64,000 bases of DNA from assembly GCF_050947875.1 (NCBI RefSeq), contig NC_134568.1, forward strand, positions 206,858,352 to 206,922,351, written 5' to 3'. How positions within the stretch are numbered: position 1 is the first letter of the stretch; each line of letters starts with the position of its first letter. The notes under the pieces are model-generated. The model was not told the origin of the DNA. It made no database searches and saw only the letters and a program-made list of their open reading frames with translations. Shown one piece after another: positions 1 to 12,639 of this stretch. A program made the position numbers and the translations under genes. This DNA comes from Dermacentor variabilis. Its lineage: Eukaryota; Arthropoda; Arachnida; Ixodida; Ixodidae.

Positions 1-235
1 GTACCAGTGTCGTAGAGGACTGCGAGTGTTTGTGTCTCACTGCTGTCTGTATTTAACGGCTTATTCAACCAGAATAAGTGGGAGATATGGATTTATTATT
101 GATGATGTCCCTGAAGGCTTCCACAAGAAGGCGGGGATGCATTCAAATTAACAGCACATTGAAAATGTTGCACAATATTAAGCACCATGCACATAGAAAC
201 CATGAAAAATAAGCCATGATATGTTGCCTTACTTA

Positions 236-921
236 TACCTGTGTCACACGGGCACATTTGTATGGCCTTCCGGTGAACGACCTTTGAAATGCCACTACTC
301 TATCGACTCAAAGGAGTTGTCGCGCTGCTACACGGCACTTTTGAAAGGCTGTTGAGTAGTTCAGGTGTTTCTCGCAAAATTGTGTGGCGCTGCGGATCTT
401 TATTTTCGTTTTCATTTCACGAAAAGTTAAACAACACTAAAACCATTTAAAAGCACTATAATTTCTTTTATGTTTGTTTATACATTTTAAAAAATTTGTT
501 TATACATTGCCATACATATATGTTTAGTTTTTAAGTTGTTGAGTAGCGAAACTGCGGCAACGTTTGCGCCGCTCGATGCGGCTGCTGTTTTGGTGTGTGT
601 TCGCACATGTCAAGTGGCAAAAACACTTTATTGAATAATGAATAACACTCATATATAGTATTTTTAGAGCATTTGGTTTGATTTGTTCTTTCTAACCATG
701 AGTAACGAGCCCACTGTGAACGAGAGGGCATGTTCGCTCTGTTTCCGCTTCCGTTGCTCAAAGGCCATCAAGATTTCGATAGAGTTGTAGGGTGCTCCAT
801 TGACTCGATAGACTATTGACTCGGCGGCCTTCGAAACTGCCCATGTAGCAGCTCGAACTTGACCTTTGAGTCAACTGACTATTGGTTGGAAGGCCTTCCA
901 AATGCCCGTGTGACACGGGTA
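236..921. mobile_element. PIF/Harbinger-like MITE (686 bp)
   Basis: The ends are inverted copies: TACCTGTGTCACACGGGCAC at the left and the complement of TACCCGTGTCACACGGGCAT at the right, with imperfect pairing continuing inward (GGCCTTCC on both sides). Both ends are flanked by TTA (233-235 and 922-924). A 3-bp TWA duplication is the known signature of PIF/Harbinger insertion. No transposase is encoded. The 76-codon open frame inside on the minus strand resembles nothing I know. Confidence 0.7.
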
Positions 922-1699
922 TTAGTCTAAATGTAAAGGAAAATTGGTGGAGATGGGCAGTATCTAACGTAAACTGATAGTATATGTATACAGACAACTT
1001 TACATTAAATTGAGGCTAATGATAAGACGAGAACCTAATGGATTGTGGAACTACAGACTGTGCATAATATGTGGTGGTGCTGTCGGGCAACTGGTAAAAA
1101 TATCTTCAGACGTAAGATACAGTACCATAGTAAAAAAACTAGAAATTAGTTTTGAAGAGCCACTAACGGTTTACCTATGCTCGGGAATAAAGCAGCTAGG
1201 AAATCTGAGATATAAAATCAAATGGTGCAATTCACTATTGACGTTAATGCTGCATTCTATCCATATTCAGCAATTTTAAAGCTCTTTTAGGGAGAATAAA
1301 CTACCCCGTCTAGCCAAATACAAGGGCTTTAACAAAATTTATTCGCATGCTCACAGAGCACTTTACCTTTATCAGTTGCGTGCATTCCTTCTACTTCGAG
1401 TGGGAAGATTGCATATCTTTCACATATTTTAATGGGCATTTCTTGCAGTAAAAATTTCCTGCAGAATTTTATCAGATGTATGGCGAAATTATATCGTGGG
1501 TATTACCTTTCTCAATTTTATTCCGTGCTGATTTTTTCAAGCTCTAAGAACAATCTTCCAATGCATCTTCTCGCGCAACCACTCATAGATTAAAGTGAAG
1601 TGTTGGTTTGTACAATTATAAATAAGCATAATGTGACACTTTTGTCACTTCCAAACATTTTATTATGTGCTCAGTCAATGCTGCAAATTTTTATTTGGC
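922..1699. other. Unannotated AT-rich stretch
   Basis: A 90-codon open frame at 1010-1279 (+) has no recognisable motif and a composition like the surrounding noncoding DNA. I see nothing else. Confidence 0.5.
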
Positions 1700-3780
1700 T
1701 GAATAAAAAGAGCAAAGGAAGAGGATGTCGTCGAGGGTTGTTGAATCCAACCTCGTTCAATGACTATACAGGATGTACTTAAGCCCTGAAAATGCCCTCT
1801 CGGCACTAACTTGTGTGGCCGGCATTGCAAACGCCACTGTGGCAAGTGAAAGTGAATACAGGTCTGGGTGCCGCAACTTTTCTTTCTCCCAATAGTCCAG
1901 TAGATTCGAATCCTTGCTTATTTGAGGCACTATATCGAAGGCATTGAGTAGGCTGTGTACTTCTTTACCTTTGAGTGAACTGTTGATATCTGGTTGCAGG
2001 TAGTCCTCTTTCCATAAGAAAGGCCTCAAGTTCATCCTCAGCTTATATGCTCCTAGAGGGATATTCTGCTGCCGCTATTAATTCTACTTGATCGCCTCCA
2101 ACAATCTCATGAAGCTGCTTCCATGTGGTCACCAGATGCCGTTTTCCTCGGCACCTTTCCTCACTAGTCAATGTTACGTGGTAGTGAGGATCTAGATAAA
2201 TAGCTGCACAAAAAAGGTTGCAGCCCAGCAACAACTTCTCGTGCCTTTCATAGCAGAAATGGCCATGCTGCTGGCTATCGAGGTTGTCATTTTAGAAACC
2301 TTTAGGCGATATTTAAGCCAGGTGCCGTAAAAACCACCTATCGTGAGCTGCTCCCTTTGCAGTTCAACAGTGGCTTTCTCAGCGGGAGCCAATGCAGCCA
2401 CAATGTTTTTGATGCCCTGCCAGTCTTCTTCTCTAAAAGAGAGCTCACTTCCATGGCTAAAAAAGTTGTCGCAGAATTCTCAAAAGGAGTTCCAGCAGCC
2501 GTTTAAGCATGGCACTTGTCGACATCCACCGTGCCAGACAGTCCAAAATTGGTTTCTTCAGTTTTAGTTGGCGAAGAAGGGACATCACCGCTGGTACCTG
2601 CATTTTTGTCACCATGTTGCGTGCTTTGATAACAAGGTCCTTCGCTGCTGAAAATTTTAGCACATCGTGCACTGCAAGTTGCAGTGTGTGACCGGCGAAC
2701 CTCATCCCTTGAAGGTGAAGGAGTGGTCCATCATCTGAAAATGTGAAATCTCTTTCCAACTCATTTAGGCAAGGCCAGTCGCTTAAATTCTCGTATGACG
2801 TTTGTCACTCTTCATCCTCAGACTGTGGCACATGCCGCATCTCTTCGTCTTCAGATGATGGCTCTGGTATAAGAGCAACCGCTTTAACCATATTCGCTCC
2901 ATTGTCTGTCGTTACACTGTACACTTGCTCCAGAGCTACTCCATCTTCAGAGAGCACACCAAGGACTTCACGGTTTTTAAGTTTTCCACAGTGTGCTGCT
3001 CAATATGTAGCATGACCTTTTTGTTTCCTTTTGTAAAACTGTCTAATACAATGCCCACCTGCTTTGGTCTCAATGAGACTGGCAGTATTGCAAATAATAA
3101 TAATAATAATAATAATAAAACGTTATTTCATAGCCAGTGTCTGCAGGCGGATCCTGCCATCTTCAATAAATTGTACATTGATGCCAAGGATTGCTTGATC
3201 AAGGTGTGTAGCACTGTCCATTTTCAGTGAAATGACGATTTTGAAGTAACTGTGAAATCAATTGTCTTGTTTCTTTTGCTTCTTGAGCCACTCGTAATCG
3301 AACACTCTCGGCGCTCACAGTCATTCTTTTCTTAAGGCCCTGCAATATAAGGGCAGTGATTTTTCAAGTAATCAATCATGCGAAATAGTCTACTATTCAT
3401 AGTGACCAATTAGAGGCGAGTATTCACGACGGCTTCTCCAGTTATGTTTACACTCACACCCGCGCTCACCTGCAATGCGTGCGAGAGTTGGGTCTGCTTC
3501 ATTTCCTTGCCCTTCCATAGTTGGAGAACCTGCTCACTGCCAGAACCCTGTGAGGATTTGCTACGTGACGGCTTTTCCAGAACTAGTGCTTGGTATTCTA
3601 TGCTGTGATGCAGCTGCACGTGACGTTCAAGGTTAGCAGCATGCTGTCCCGGTAACCTAGTCTGACAGTCTCCAATCTGACATATAAAATGTCCTTTCTC
3701 GACATCAAACTGGAAATGCTTGCAGACTGGATGATGACTGAAGTGACCCATCTTCGGAAACAGCAGTGCCGGGTGCACAC
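1700..3780 (-). pseudogene. hAT-family transposase remnant
   Basis: Read on the minus strand, the pieces come in the normal hAT order. At 3778-3410 is a BED-type zinc finger (CQIGDC then HVQLHH). At about 2950-2850 is TDNGAN, around a catalytic Asp. At 2759-2457 are AGHTLQLAVHD and LDCLARWMSTSAMLKRL. At 2234-2043 is YLDPHYHVTLTSEE. At 2035-1757 is the C-terminal dimerisation domain with LLDYWEKEKLRHPDLY and SAERAFSG. A degraded tail (TLDDILFL) runs to about 1705. The frame changes several times and an AAT repeat sits in the middle, so no protein can be made. I could not define terminal inverted repeats or the 8-bp target duplication. Confidence 0.85.
3093..3118. repeat. (AAT)n microsatellite
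   Basis: About eight AAT units inside the hAT remnant. Confidence 0.95.
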
Positions 3781-4465
3781 AAGAATAAAATACAGGAATA
3801 GTTAGTCACTGTATGACTGCCTTTGTAGAAACATTTGTGCCTAAGACCCCAAATATTATGTACGCGAGCAAAAAAAAATTTTTTGCAGGTTCTAAAATAG
3901 GTGCGAGGCATGAGCAATGGGTTCCGATTATGAGGCCCCACAGGCAGTGTTAAAACAATGTGTTCTGGCTGTTCTTTATCTCACAAAAGCAAAGATATTC
4001 AAGCAGGTGCTTTTGTAACGTCTGTAGTTTCATTTCTTGTCGTTTTGGGTAAAGTGTGGGCTGCAACAAGCTCTACTTGCTCACTTAAAAATTGTGACAT
4101 ATATCGCAATAGTGTACTACGAAAAAGAGACTGCAAATGCTTACAAGAACCCTAGGACCCAGATGAAAATGAGTGGGAAATGACATTTGAAGAAACCGCT
4201 ACTTAAAGTGAAGAGTGCACGAAAAGCGACAACTAAAACGCAGGACTAGCTATATTGCCTAACGTCCCCCCTTTGCTCTTCACTCGAAAACTTGCTTTGA
4301 CAAAGAGTCATTGTTGCTTCCACTGAGGTTTTAAGAAACCAGTTCATTCTGTTATACAAGAAAGCCTATTTGAACAATGCACTTAGCATTTCTTGCTGTA
4401 AACATGGAGGCAAATGCAGCTTCCCTCAGAAAATATCTAGATGGGGAGTGCGGAGTCTTTAGTAT
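3781..4465. other. Unannotated stretch
   Basis: Between the hAT remnant and the RTE 3' end. Only short open frames without motifs were seen. Confidence 0.5.
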
Positions 4466-5680
4466 TCATCATCAACCTATTTTATGTCCACTGCAGGACG
4501 AAGGCCTCTCACCTGCGATCTTCAATTACCCCTGTCCTGCACCAACCGATTCCAACTAATGCCCGCGAATTTCCTAATTTCATTGCTCCACCTAGTCTTC
4601 CGTCGTCCTCGATTGCGTTTCCCTTCTCTTGGTACCCATTCTGTAACCCTAATGGTCCAACGGTTATCTAACCTGCGTATTACATGACCTGGCCATCTCC
4701 ATTTTTTTCTCTTGATGTCAATTAGAATATCGTCTATACCCGTTTGCTCTCTGATCCAAACCGCTCTCTTTCTGTCTCTTAACATTATGCCTAGCAATCT
4801 TCGTTCCATCTCTCTTTGCTGGTCCTTAACTTGTTTTCGAGCTTTTTTGTCAGTCTCCAAGTTTCTGCCCCATATGTCAGCACCGGTAGAATGCATTGAT
4901 TGTACACCTTTCTTTTTAATGATAATGGTAAGCTTCCAGTCAGGATCTGACAATGTCTGCCAAATGCACTCCAATCCATTCTTATTCTGTAAATATCCTT
5001 CTCATGATCAGGGTCCCCTGCGAGTAATTGACCTAGGTAAACATACTCCTTCACAGACTCCAGAGGCAGACTGGTGATTCTGAACTCTTGTTCCTTGCCC
5101 GCCTATTGATCATTATATTTGTCTTCTGCATATTAATCTTCAACCCCACTCTTATACTCTCTCTGTTAAGGTCCTCAATCTTTTGTTTTAACTCGTCTCC
5201 AGTGTTGCTGAACAGGACAATGTCATCTGCAAATCGAAGGTTGTTGAGATATTCGCCGTTCATCCTAAGCCGTCCCAGTTTAATAGCTTGAATACTTCTT
5301 CCAAGCACGCCGTGAATAGTATTGGAGAGATCGTATCTCCTTGTCTGACCCCTTTCTTTATAGGTATCGTCCTACTTTTCTTCTGTAGAATTAACGTAGC
5401 TGTGGAATTTCTGTAGATATTTTCCAAGATATTTGCGTAAGCAGCCTGTACTCCTTGATTACGTAATGCATCTATGACTGCTGGTATCTTTACTGAATCA
5501 AATGCCTTTTCGTAATCTATGAAAGCCATATAGAGAGGCTGATTGTACTCTGCGGATTTCTCGATTACCTAGTTGATGACATAGATGTGATCCATTGTAG
5601 TGTATCCTTTCCTGAAACCAACCTGTTCTCTTGGTTGACTAAAGTCCAGTGTTGTCCTTATTACAAGGTTCATTTTCAGT
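4466..5680 (-). pseudogene. RTE-clade LINE, 5'-truncated (copy A)
   Basis: Minus-strand reverse transcriptase remnant. MAFIDYEKAFDSV (5529) and VRQGDTISPILFTACLEEVF are followed, after a frameshift near 5270, by NLRFADDIVLFS with the catalytic FADD, then VGLKINMQKTNIM. Further frame changes near 5050 and 4950 lead to the C-terminal segment WIREQTGIDDILIDIKRKKW and VTEWVPREGKRNRG. The 3' end lies near 4466 and carries the CTGCAGGACGAAGGCC-type tail (as seen on +) that all RTE copies here share. The endonuclease half is missing. Confidence 0.88.
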
Positions 5681-7604
5681 GTGAGTAATGGGAGAACGAT
5701 GATGTTAGATTAACAACAGTGTAAATATTAAAATTAACATGTAGAAGGGAAATAATTACCAAGGAAACCGTTTCATTTACAATAATAATTAGTCATTAAA
5801 ATCTCTGCGAAGCATCCATAAAGATGCAATTAAAAACAAGCGATTACAATTACAGAAATCATTTCAATCGCCCAAGCATAACCCAATAAAAGTACAAAGG
5901 AATGCGAAAGGGGAGAATGTAATATACCATGACACGAGTGCATCAGTAGTTCACTTACCCAGACAGGGTACAAAGAGCAGATGCGGTGTCGGTGACAGCT
6001 TGGGTTCGATGGAGTGTTCGGCAGCGGCCCTGAGGAGCGGACTGGCTCAGGTGGCGATTCGGCCTTTTGATGCTATAAAGTGCCCACGGGGAGGGCACTC
6101 GTGCACACTGGAAAACGAAACGGTTAAATTCGCACACAAAACAGTGGGCACGTACACCTTACACTTCAGTGCTGCATGACCGCCATGTTACAGCTGAGAA
6201 AAATTAACAGACAACTACTCTTAGCTTCTGCTCAGCTTAATGTGACTTCGCAACAGAGAAATGAAATACAGCCAAAAGAAGTGGCATGTATACCCACACT
6301 TCTATACTATAGGGGGTCATATTGGGAGCGAGAAAAGTTTACAAATACACAAAACAATCTCGAGACTTCAACCTTAGTTGGGGGCAACTTTGAGCTTGGG
6401 AAAACAAAACTAACATACACGGCAAGTGTACCTTCTCTTTTAAAGGGTGAAGGGTAACGGTTCCAATGGTGTCACTGTTCATGCTCTAGTGGAGCACTCC
6501 CAGACACCCTTGGAGCATGTGGGGGTAGCGATTCCAGTGTCTCAGGAGTTGCGCTCGACTTAGTGTGACAAGCTCAGCTGAAATGAAGCTACCAAGTGAC
6601 AAAGGGGGGTGCTCGTTAGGTGCCCAGCATTCGCTGGTCGCAAGCCAGAGAATGGATCGGAGTCGAAGGTTCACAAACAAAAACAAGCTACTTACAGCAA
6701 AGAGACGATACAGAGGAATTTCACTTAACGTATAACAACATACACACAATGTTCAGCAAAACAATCCATTGCATGCAATACAATACACAGAGAGATCTTT
6801 CAACAATAGTGTACTGCTACATGAGAGAGGCAAACACAAACAACACGATTTGCTCACCGCGCACTGTGTCAGTCCAATGTGCGGAGGGTCACAGTGAGGC
6901 CATGCTTAGAACAGGCGCACGCTTCTTGCAGGTTCATGGCTACCGACAGTGGCGTTGACCAAGCAGTTGAGCAGAAGCATTTTCTCAAAGTCTTAAAAGT
7001 TAGGACTTCGGCACGGGCTGGTCGACAGAGCTAGTCGTCCTTCTTTTATACAGCATGCCACGTCTGTTGATCACTTCACATGAAAGCAGTGGCGCACATA
7101 CACATAGCATCCACTGTACAATAGTGTTCTCACTCTCCCACTGGGGCTTGCGTCGCTATTGGTCAGCCGTGTAAACAAGTTCCAGAACACTCGAGTCTGT
7201 TCTCTCCGACGCGGCACCGCTGCCCTTGAGGAAAAGTGGAGATGGATCCACTTAACACCATTTAAAAGGCTACACACTCTCCCCAGGCCGCAAGTTGATT
7301 TGTCTGAGGTTGTGTGTAAGCCGTACTCTACTATTTTTCTACATATTTTACCTTGAGAAATTCGATTGGTTCAGTAATTTCCTTGTGGCATATAGAGGGC
7401 CTGCGACGTTGGGTATGCGTGGTTCTAATTTCTTTTTGCTGAAACAACATCCAGCGCAGAACGCTGGACGCCGACGCCGGATTTTCTGCGAAACGAGAAC
7501 TCTGTCATCATTGTCTTCCAGGCTCATGACAGAAATACCAATGAGATGTTGCACACTCATCTTTGTTTCCAGGACACGCTACGAGGAGAAGTTGCACCCA
7601 TTCA

Positions 7605-7612
<8 letters not shown>
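5681..7612. other. Unannotated stretch, possibly further repeat DNA
   Basis: Open frames of 60-112 codons on both strands lack recognisable motifs. The region from about 5930 to 7290 is less AT-rich than its neighbours and contains repeated GGAGCACTCC-like words. I could not assign it to a family or find paired ends. Confidence 0.4.

Positions 7613-7692
<80 letters not shown>
7613..7692. repeat. (TA)n microsatellite, about 80 bp
   Basis: Uninterrupted TA dinucleotides directly left of the RTE copy B junction. The long Tyr-Ile open frames crossing it are artefacts. Confidence 0.98.
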
Positions 7693-7694
<2 letters not shown>

Positions 7695-7736
7695 TCAGCA
7701 GCAGCAGCAGCCTGTTTTATGTCCACTGCAGGACGA
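7692..7736 (-). mobile_element. Inverted RTE 3' tail fragment
   Basis: CATCAGCAGCAGCAGCAGCC followed by TGTTTTATGTCCACTGCAGG is the reverse complement of the 3' terminal segment of RTE copies (compare 9745-9775). It abuts the plus-strand copy B directly. Confidence 0.75.
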
Positions 7737-9790
7737 ATTCTCAGAAAGGAATAAGCTTCGAATAATGAACACCTTTTTGAGGAAGCATAGCAACAGAAAG
7801 TGGACCTGGAAAAGCCCTAATGGTGAAACAAGAAATGAAATTGATTTCATACTTTCTGCTGATCCCAGCATAGTGCAAGACGTAGAAGTGTTAGGTAGGG
7901 TAAAGTGCAGTGAACATAGGTTAGTGAAGGCTAAGATTCACCTCAATTTGAAGAGAGAAAGAGCTAAAGAAACGACAAAAAATGAAAGTGTCCAACTCAA
8001 GAGATAGGATAAAATTCGCGGAACTGTCAAAACTGATCAACAAGGCAAAAATAAGGGATGTTTGAAACTGTAACGTGAGAAAGACTGAAGAAGCCATAAA
8101 AAATAGATGCAGACTGAAATCAATAGGACATGTGGCATCGGACAAAACAAAATGTATGCACTGAAAGATAAGCAGGGTAATATCATCAGCAATGTCAAAG
8201 ATATAGTAAAAGCAGTGGAAGAATTCTATACTGACCTGTACAGTACCCAGAGGAGTCAGGATACCTCAATTAAAAACAGTAATGAACAGGTCACACTTCT
8301 ATAACTAGCGATGAGGTCAGAAGGGCCTTGCAAGACATGAAACGAGGAAGAGCGGCAGGAGAAGGTGGAATAACAGTTGATTTAATCAAAGATGGAGGAG
8401 ACGTAATGCTTGAAAAACTGGAGGCTCTTTATACGAAGTGTCAATCTACTGCAAGGGTCCCAGAAAATTGGAAGAATCCAAAGATTATACTAATCCACAA
8501 AAAGGGAGACGTTACAGAATTGAAAAATTATAGGCCCATTGGCTTACCCCCAGTATTACATAAAATATTTACCAAAATAACCTCCAGTATAATAAGGGCA
8601 ACACTGGACTTTAGTCAACCAAGGGAACAGGCGGGCTTCAGGAAGAGATACTCTACAATCGATCACATCAATCAGGTTATCGAGAAATCCGCAGAGTATA
8701 ATAAGCCTCTCTATATGGCTTTCATAGATTACGAAAATGCATTTGATTCAGTAGAGATACCAACAGTCATAGCAGCATTACGTAATCAAGACGTACAGAA
8801 TGCTTACGTAAATACCTTGGAAAATATCTACAGAGGTTCTACAGCTACCTTAATTCTACACAAGAAGAGCAGGAAGATACCTATAAAGAAAGGGGTCAGA
8901 CAGGGAGACACAATCTCTCCAATGCTATTCACTGCATGCTTAGAAGTATTCAAGCTATTAAACTGGGACGGCTTAGGATGAACGGCGAATATCTCAACAA
9001 CCTTCGATTTGCAGATGACATTGTCCTGTTCAGCAACACTGGAGACGAGTTAAAACAAAAGATTGAGGACCTTAACAGAGAGAGTATAAGAGTGGGGTTG
9101 AAGATTAATATGCAGAAAACAAATATAATGATCAATAGGCGGGCAAGGGAACAAGAGTTCAAAATCACCAGTCTGCCTCTAGAGTCTGTGAAGGAGTACG
9201 TTTATCTAGGTCGATTACTCACAGGGGACCCTGATCATGAGAAGGATATTTACAGAATAAGAATGGGTTGGAGTGGATTTGGCAGACATTGTCAGATCCT
9301 GACTGGAAGCTTACCATTATCATTAAAAAGAAAGGTGTACAATCAATGCATTCTACCGGTGCTGACATATAGAGCAGAGACTTGGGGACTGACAAAGTAG
9401 CTCGAAAACAAGTTAAGGACCGGGCAAAGAGAGATGGAATGAAGATTGCTAGGCATAACATTAAGAGACGGAAAGAGAGCGGTTTGGATCAGAGAGCAAA
9501 CAGGTATAGACGATATTCTAAGTGACATCAGGAAAAAAAATGGAGCTGGGCAGGTCATGTAATGCGCCGGTTAAATAACTGTTGGACCATTAGGGTTACA
9601 GAATGGGTACCAAGAGAAGGGAAACGCGATTGAGGACGACAGAAGACCAGGTGGAGCGATGAAATTAGTAAATTCGCGGTGGCTAGTTGGAATTGGTTGG
9701 CGCAAGACAGGGGTAATTGGAGATCGCAGGGAGGGGCCTTCGTCCTGCAGTGGACATAAAACAGGCTGATGATGGTGGTGGTGGCGGTGG
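7736..9790 (+). pseudogene. RTE-clade LINE with endonuclease end and reverse transcriptase (copy B)
   Basis: The end of the AP endonuclease (7760-8007: GETRNEIDFILSADPS, then CSEHRLVKAKI in place of the usual SDHR) is followed by a degraded linker. The reverse transcriptase runs from about 8328 (MKRGRAAGEGGITVDLIKDG, IILIHKKGDVTELKNYRP, MAFIDYENAFDSV, VRQGDTISPMLF). After a frameshift near 8970 come RFADDIVLFSNTGDE and VKEYVYLGRL. A stop at 9398 interrupts the C-terminal region. The copy ends with the shared CTGCAGTGGACATAAAACAG tail and a GGT/GAT-rich repeat near 9770-9810. The 5' end is truncated and the domain between endonuclease and RT is partly deleted. Confidence 0.9.
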
Positions 9791-9810
9791 CGGTGGTAAT
9801 GATGATGGAT

Positions 9811-10614
9811 GATAACAATGGAACTGTAGTGGCATACGTGTCATATGGATAAAATAGGAGCTCACACCTTCATGATCATGGGTGCTGTGCTATGCACAAG
9901 CCAGCGTTGACTAGCATTTGGAAGATTAGCACCTAGACTGAGAAATCGCTGACATGTCCTCTCTTCTCTCTGCGAAGGCCTCTTGAGACCTATGGGTACG
10001 CACTGCCACCTGTCGGCACAGAACAACCACACTTGTGCAATTCTGACTCCAAGATGCTGGCACAATGAGTGAAACAGCATGACGGATGAAATAGTGACTA
10101 CGGATTTCAGGCTCTACGACAACAGCTCGAAGATAACCGCGTGATATGTCATGGCAAGGCAGTGAGAATGATAGTGAAAATAGCACAAGGAAGAAGAAAT
10201 GAGAAACAAAAAAATCACTATGGCATTAGGGGGATGAAACATCATCACAATGGTGTGGTATAATCCATCACGCTATGATGCTGAAGCATTGTAATGATGT
10301 GAAACTATTCTTACTGCTCTTCATTTCTCACTGTTTGTGCAAGAGGCACAGTGTATTGCATTCAGTTACTGCCAACAGAAAGTGAGAAAATTGCTAGTAT
10401 ACGTAGCCACACCACACAAGTGTTGCCTCAAAGGCCGTAAACTGCTAGCTGCAGCCAAAGCACAGCAAACAAGCAAACTGGAAATAAATGTAGTTGCACC
10501 ACATGGAACATGATGAAGCAGGTGTCGCGCCATGCTGGAAGTAAGCTCGTTGTGCAGAAGTTACCTGCTTTAGTTGCCTATTGCGTGGCGCTGTGCACGA
10601 TGGTGAGCTCACTG
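9811..10614. other. Unannotated stretch
   Basis: Between RTE copy B and the Harbinger C-terminal fragment. Minus-strand open frames at 9862-10186 show no motif that I know. Confidence 0.4.
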
Positions 10615-11085
10615 AATGCAGCAAATGTTCATTACAACTGATACCATAAAGGGCAATTTGCCTGTCGCGTGTGGCCTTTTTACTTGCATACAGTGTTCTT
10701 CCGCCATTGATCGGTCCACCATTATCAGCTGCCAAGATGTCTTCCAGGTCGTCGTCTTCCTCTCAGGCAGCGTTGCGATCGTCGTCAAGAAGCGGCTCCC
10801 TGGTGTCGAGATATAAGTTATGAAGCACTGCACAAGCCGCGACAGTCTTTTCTACCACAGCGGGGCACTACTGGAGCACATGATAACGCTGCAAGCAGCG
10901 GAAATGGCTCTTCATAAGGCCAATGCAGCGCTCCACTACAGACCTCATCAACGCGTAAGCCTGGTTGAAATAGCCCTCCAGAGACGATGGCGCCAGATGT
11001 CCTGAAACTGGCGTGGTGAACCAGGGCTCTAGTGGGTATGCACTGTCGCCTGCAGAATAAATGTAGCGCATGAATTGCACCCAAT
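10615..11085 (-). pseudogene. PIF/Harbinger transposase, C-terminal fragment
   Basis: Minus strand: GDSAYPLEPWFTTPV, then YFNQAYALMRSVVERCIGLM and KSHFRCLQR match the DDE_4 domain of HARBI1-like transposases. GD holds the second catalytic Asp, and the E of VVER is the usual third residue. After a stop near 10868 the frame continues with AVVEKTVAACAVLHNLYL and an acidic tail, ending with TRDRQIALYG. One stop and small shifts make it non-functional. Confidence 0.85.
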
Positions 11086-11338
11086 TATTTGTTGGTCATT
11101 GACTGTGGTTCATAAGTACTCTAATAGGCATTTTTGTAATCATCAATGAGAAACTCTCCTCTGTTGACTATGTGATATCAGCAAAACTGCCCCAAAGGGC
11201 TGAGCCACGCCACTTGTACACATCGTGGCACGAGCCCGCAAAACGAGGGCAAATGGCCAGCGCCCACATGGTAAAGTTGCACACCTGTAGTTGTAGTACA
11301 TCAGTAAATGAAATGTGTGGTGGTAACTGGCACGCGCG

Positions 11339-11511
<173 letters not shown>

Positions 11512-11644
11512 TATGGATACAATATGTATAATATGCTTATCACCATGGTGTTCAGGGCGTAAAAATTTGGCATAGACGCTTAAGATAGCTTATGTGTACA
11601 AATGCGAAAGCATTATAGTCACTTGCGTGAAAGTTTTTTTTTCC

Positions 11645-12115
11645 CGCCACTGCACAATAAATTGAACAGGAATGAGGCCGTAACTTTACGCTTGCTCCAG
11701 ACACACACACCTACCCTAGCCCCGCTATCTTACACCACTGCTATCCGCGTTTGTATCCAACAGACGCGTGTAAAACATGCGGACACAGAGCAACGCTGCG
11801 ACACATGCTCTGGGAGTGTGCCGGCAACGACGGTAATCAAAGCAGCTCCGTTGGCGACGCGTCCATAATCGCGGCTGTTGCCAGAGTAGGAGAAGGCTCG
11901 AGCTCCGTTCTTCCCGATGCCGCCCCGGATGTGAGAGCCGCCGGGGACCTTCTCCGTAGGCGTCGCCGCCGCTGGGAGGCGGCTATCAGAAGTTCAGAGC
12001 TGGCAGACCATCTCTGGGCCGTCCGGCAAGCTGAAGATGCCGCTCGAGTCCAAGAACTTCGAGCCGTCACCTGAGGCCACCACATCAAGAACTGCCGGAC
12101 TATTCTTTACTAAAG
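11645..12115 (+). pseudogene. I-like LINE, 3' terminal fragment
   Basis: The frame beginning NKLNRNEAVTLRLLQTHT shifts near 11750 into YPTDACKTCGHRATLRHML and WECAGNDG. This is the Cys/His segment found after RNase H in I/R1-like LINEs (C-x2-C-x7-H-x3-C). An Arg-rich tail (RRRRRRWEAAIRSSELADHL) follows, ending with a TGA at 12072. The 3' UTR has TTTACTAAAG and (CTT)n. The rest of the element is absent. Confidence 0.75.
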
Positions 12116-12462
12116 TTTCTTCTTCTTCTTCTACACATCCCTTGTCCACACAAGCTCTTGCCTACGTTTTAACGTTGCCTCGGTAAGGCTGAATGAAAAT
12201 GTGCCAAATGTCACAACACGCTCGCTTGCCCACAAGGAGCTGATAACTCGAAAGACCACTCATTGGCATTCAATTGGACATTAATGCTTTTTATTTTATA
12301 CACTCATGAGGTGACACTACCTCCCAACCATTGGCTGCTTCGTCACTTTCCCAATTACACACGCACTAGGCCACATGTTTAGTCAGCCAGATGGCTGCGA
12401 CATGTCGTGCACAATAACGCACGCACTAGGCCCACATTTAGTGAACGAGAAGTGTGGAGCCA

Positions 12463-12530
12463 CTGTGACGTCGGGGAAGCGTGCTTGTCTCGCACCCTGG
12501 AGGCACGGGTTTGATTACTCGCAGACCTAA
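12463..12530 (+). repeat. Possible tRNA-derived SINE head
   Basis: A stretch ending GGCACGGGTTTGATTACTCG has a T-arm/B-box-like core and stands about 70 bp from a possible D-arm-like start. No body or tail similar to the two clear SINEs is present, so this may be chance. Confidence 0.25.
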
Positions 12531-12639
12531 ATTTACCTAATATTCTTTTCAAAGGTATTAATTTACTTGGTTTATAGGAACCTCCCTGAGAAATTTGACG
12601 TCCGTTTGAGTATTTTTCTTACATTTATTTACTCTTTGC

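Noticed and set aside
1010..1279. 90-codon open frame as a gene
   Set aside because: No motif, no splice context, AT-rich noncoding composition.
7546..8007. Long open frame with Tyr-Ile repeats
   Set aside because: Translation of the TA microsatellite. Only its end (from about 7760) is real RTE endonuclease.
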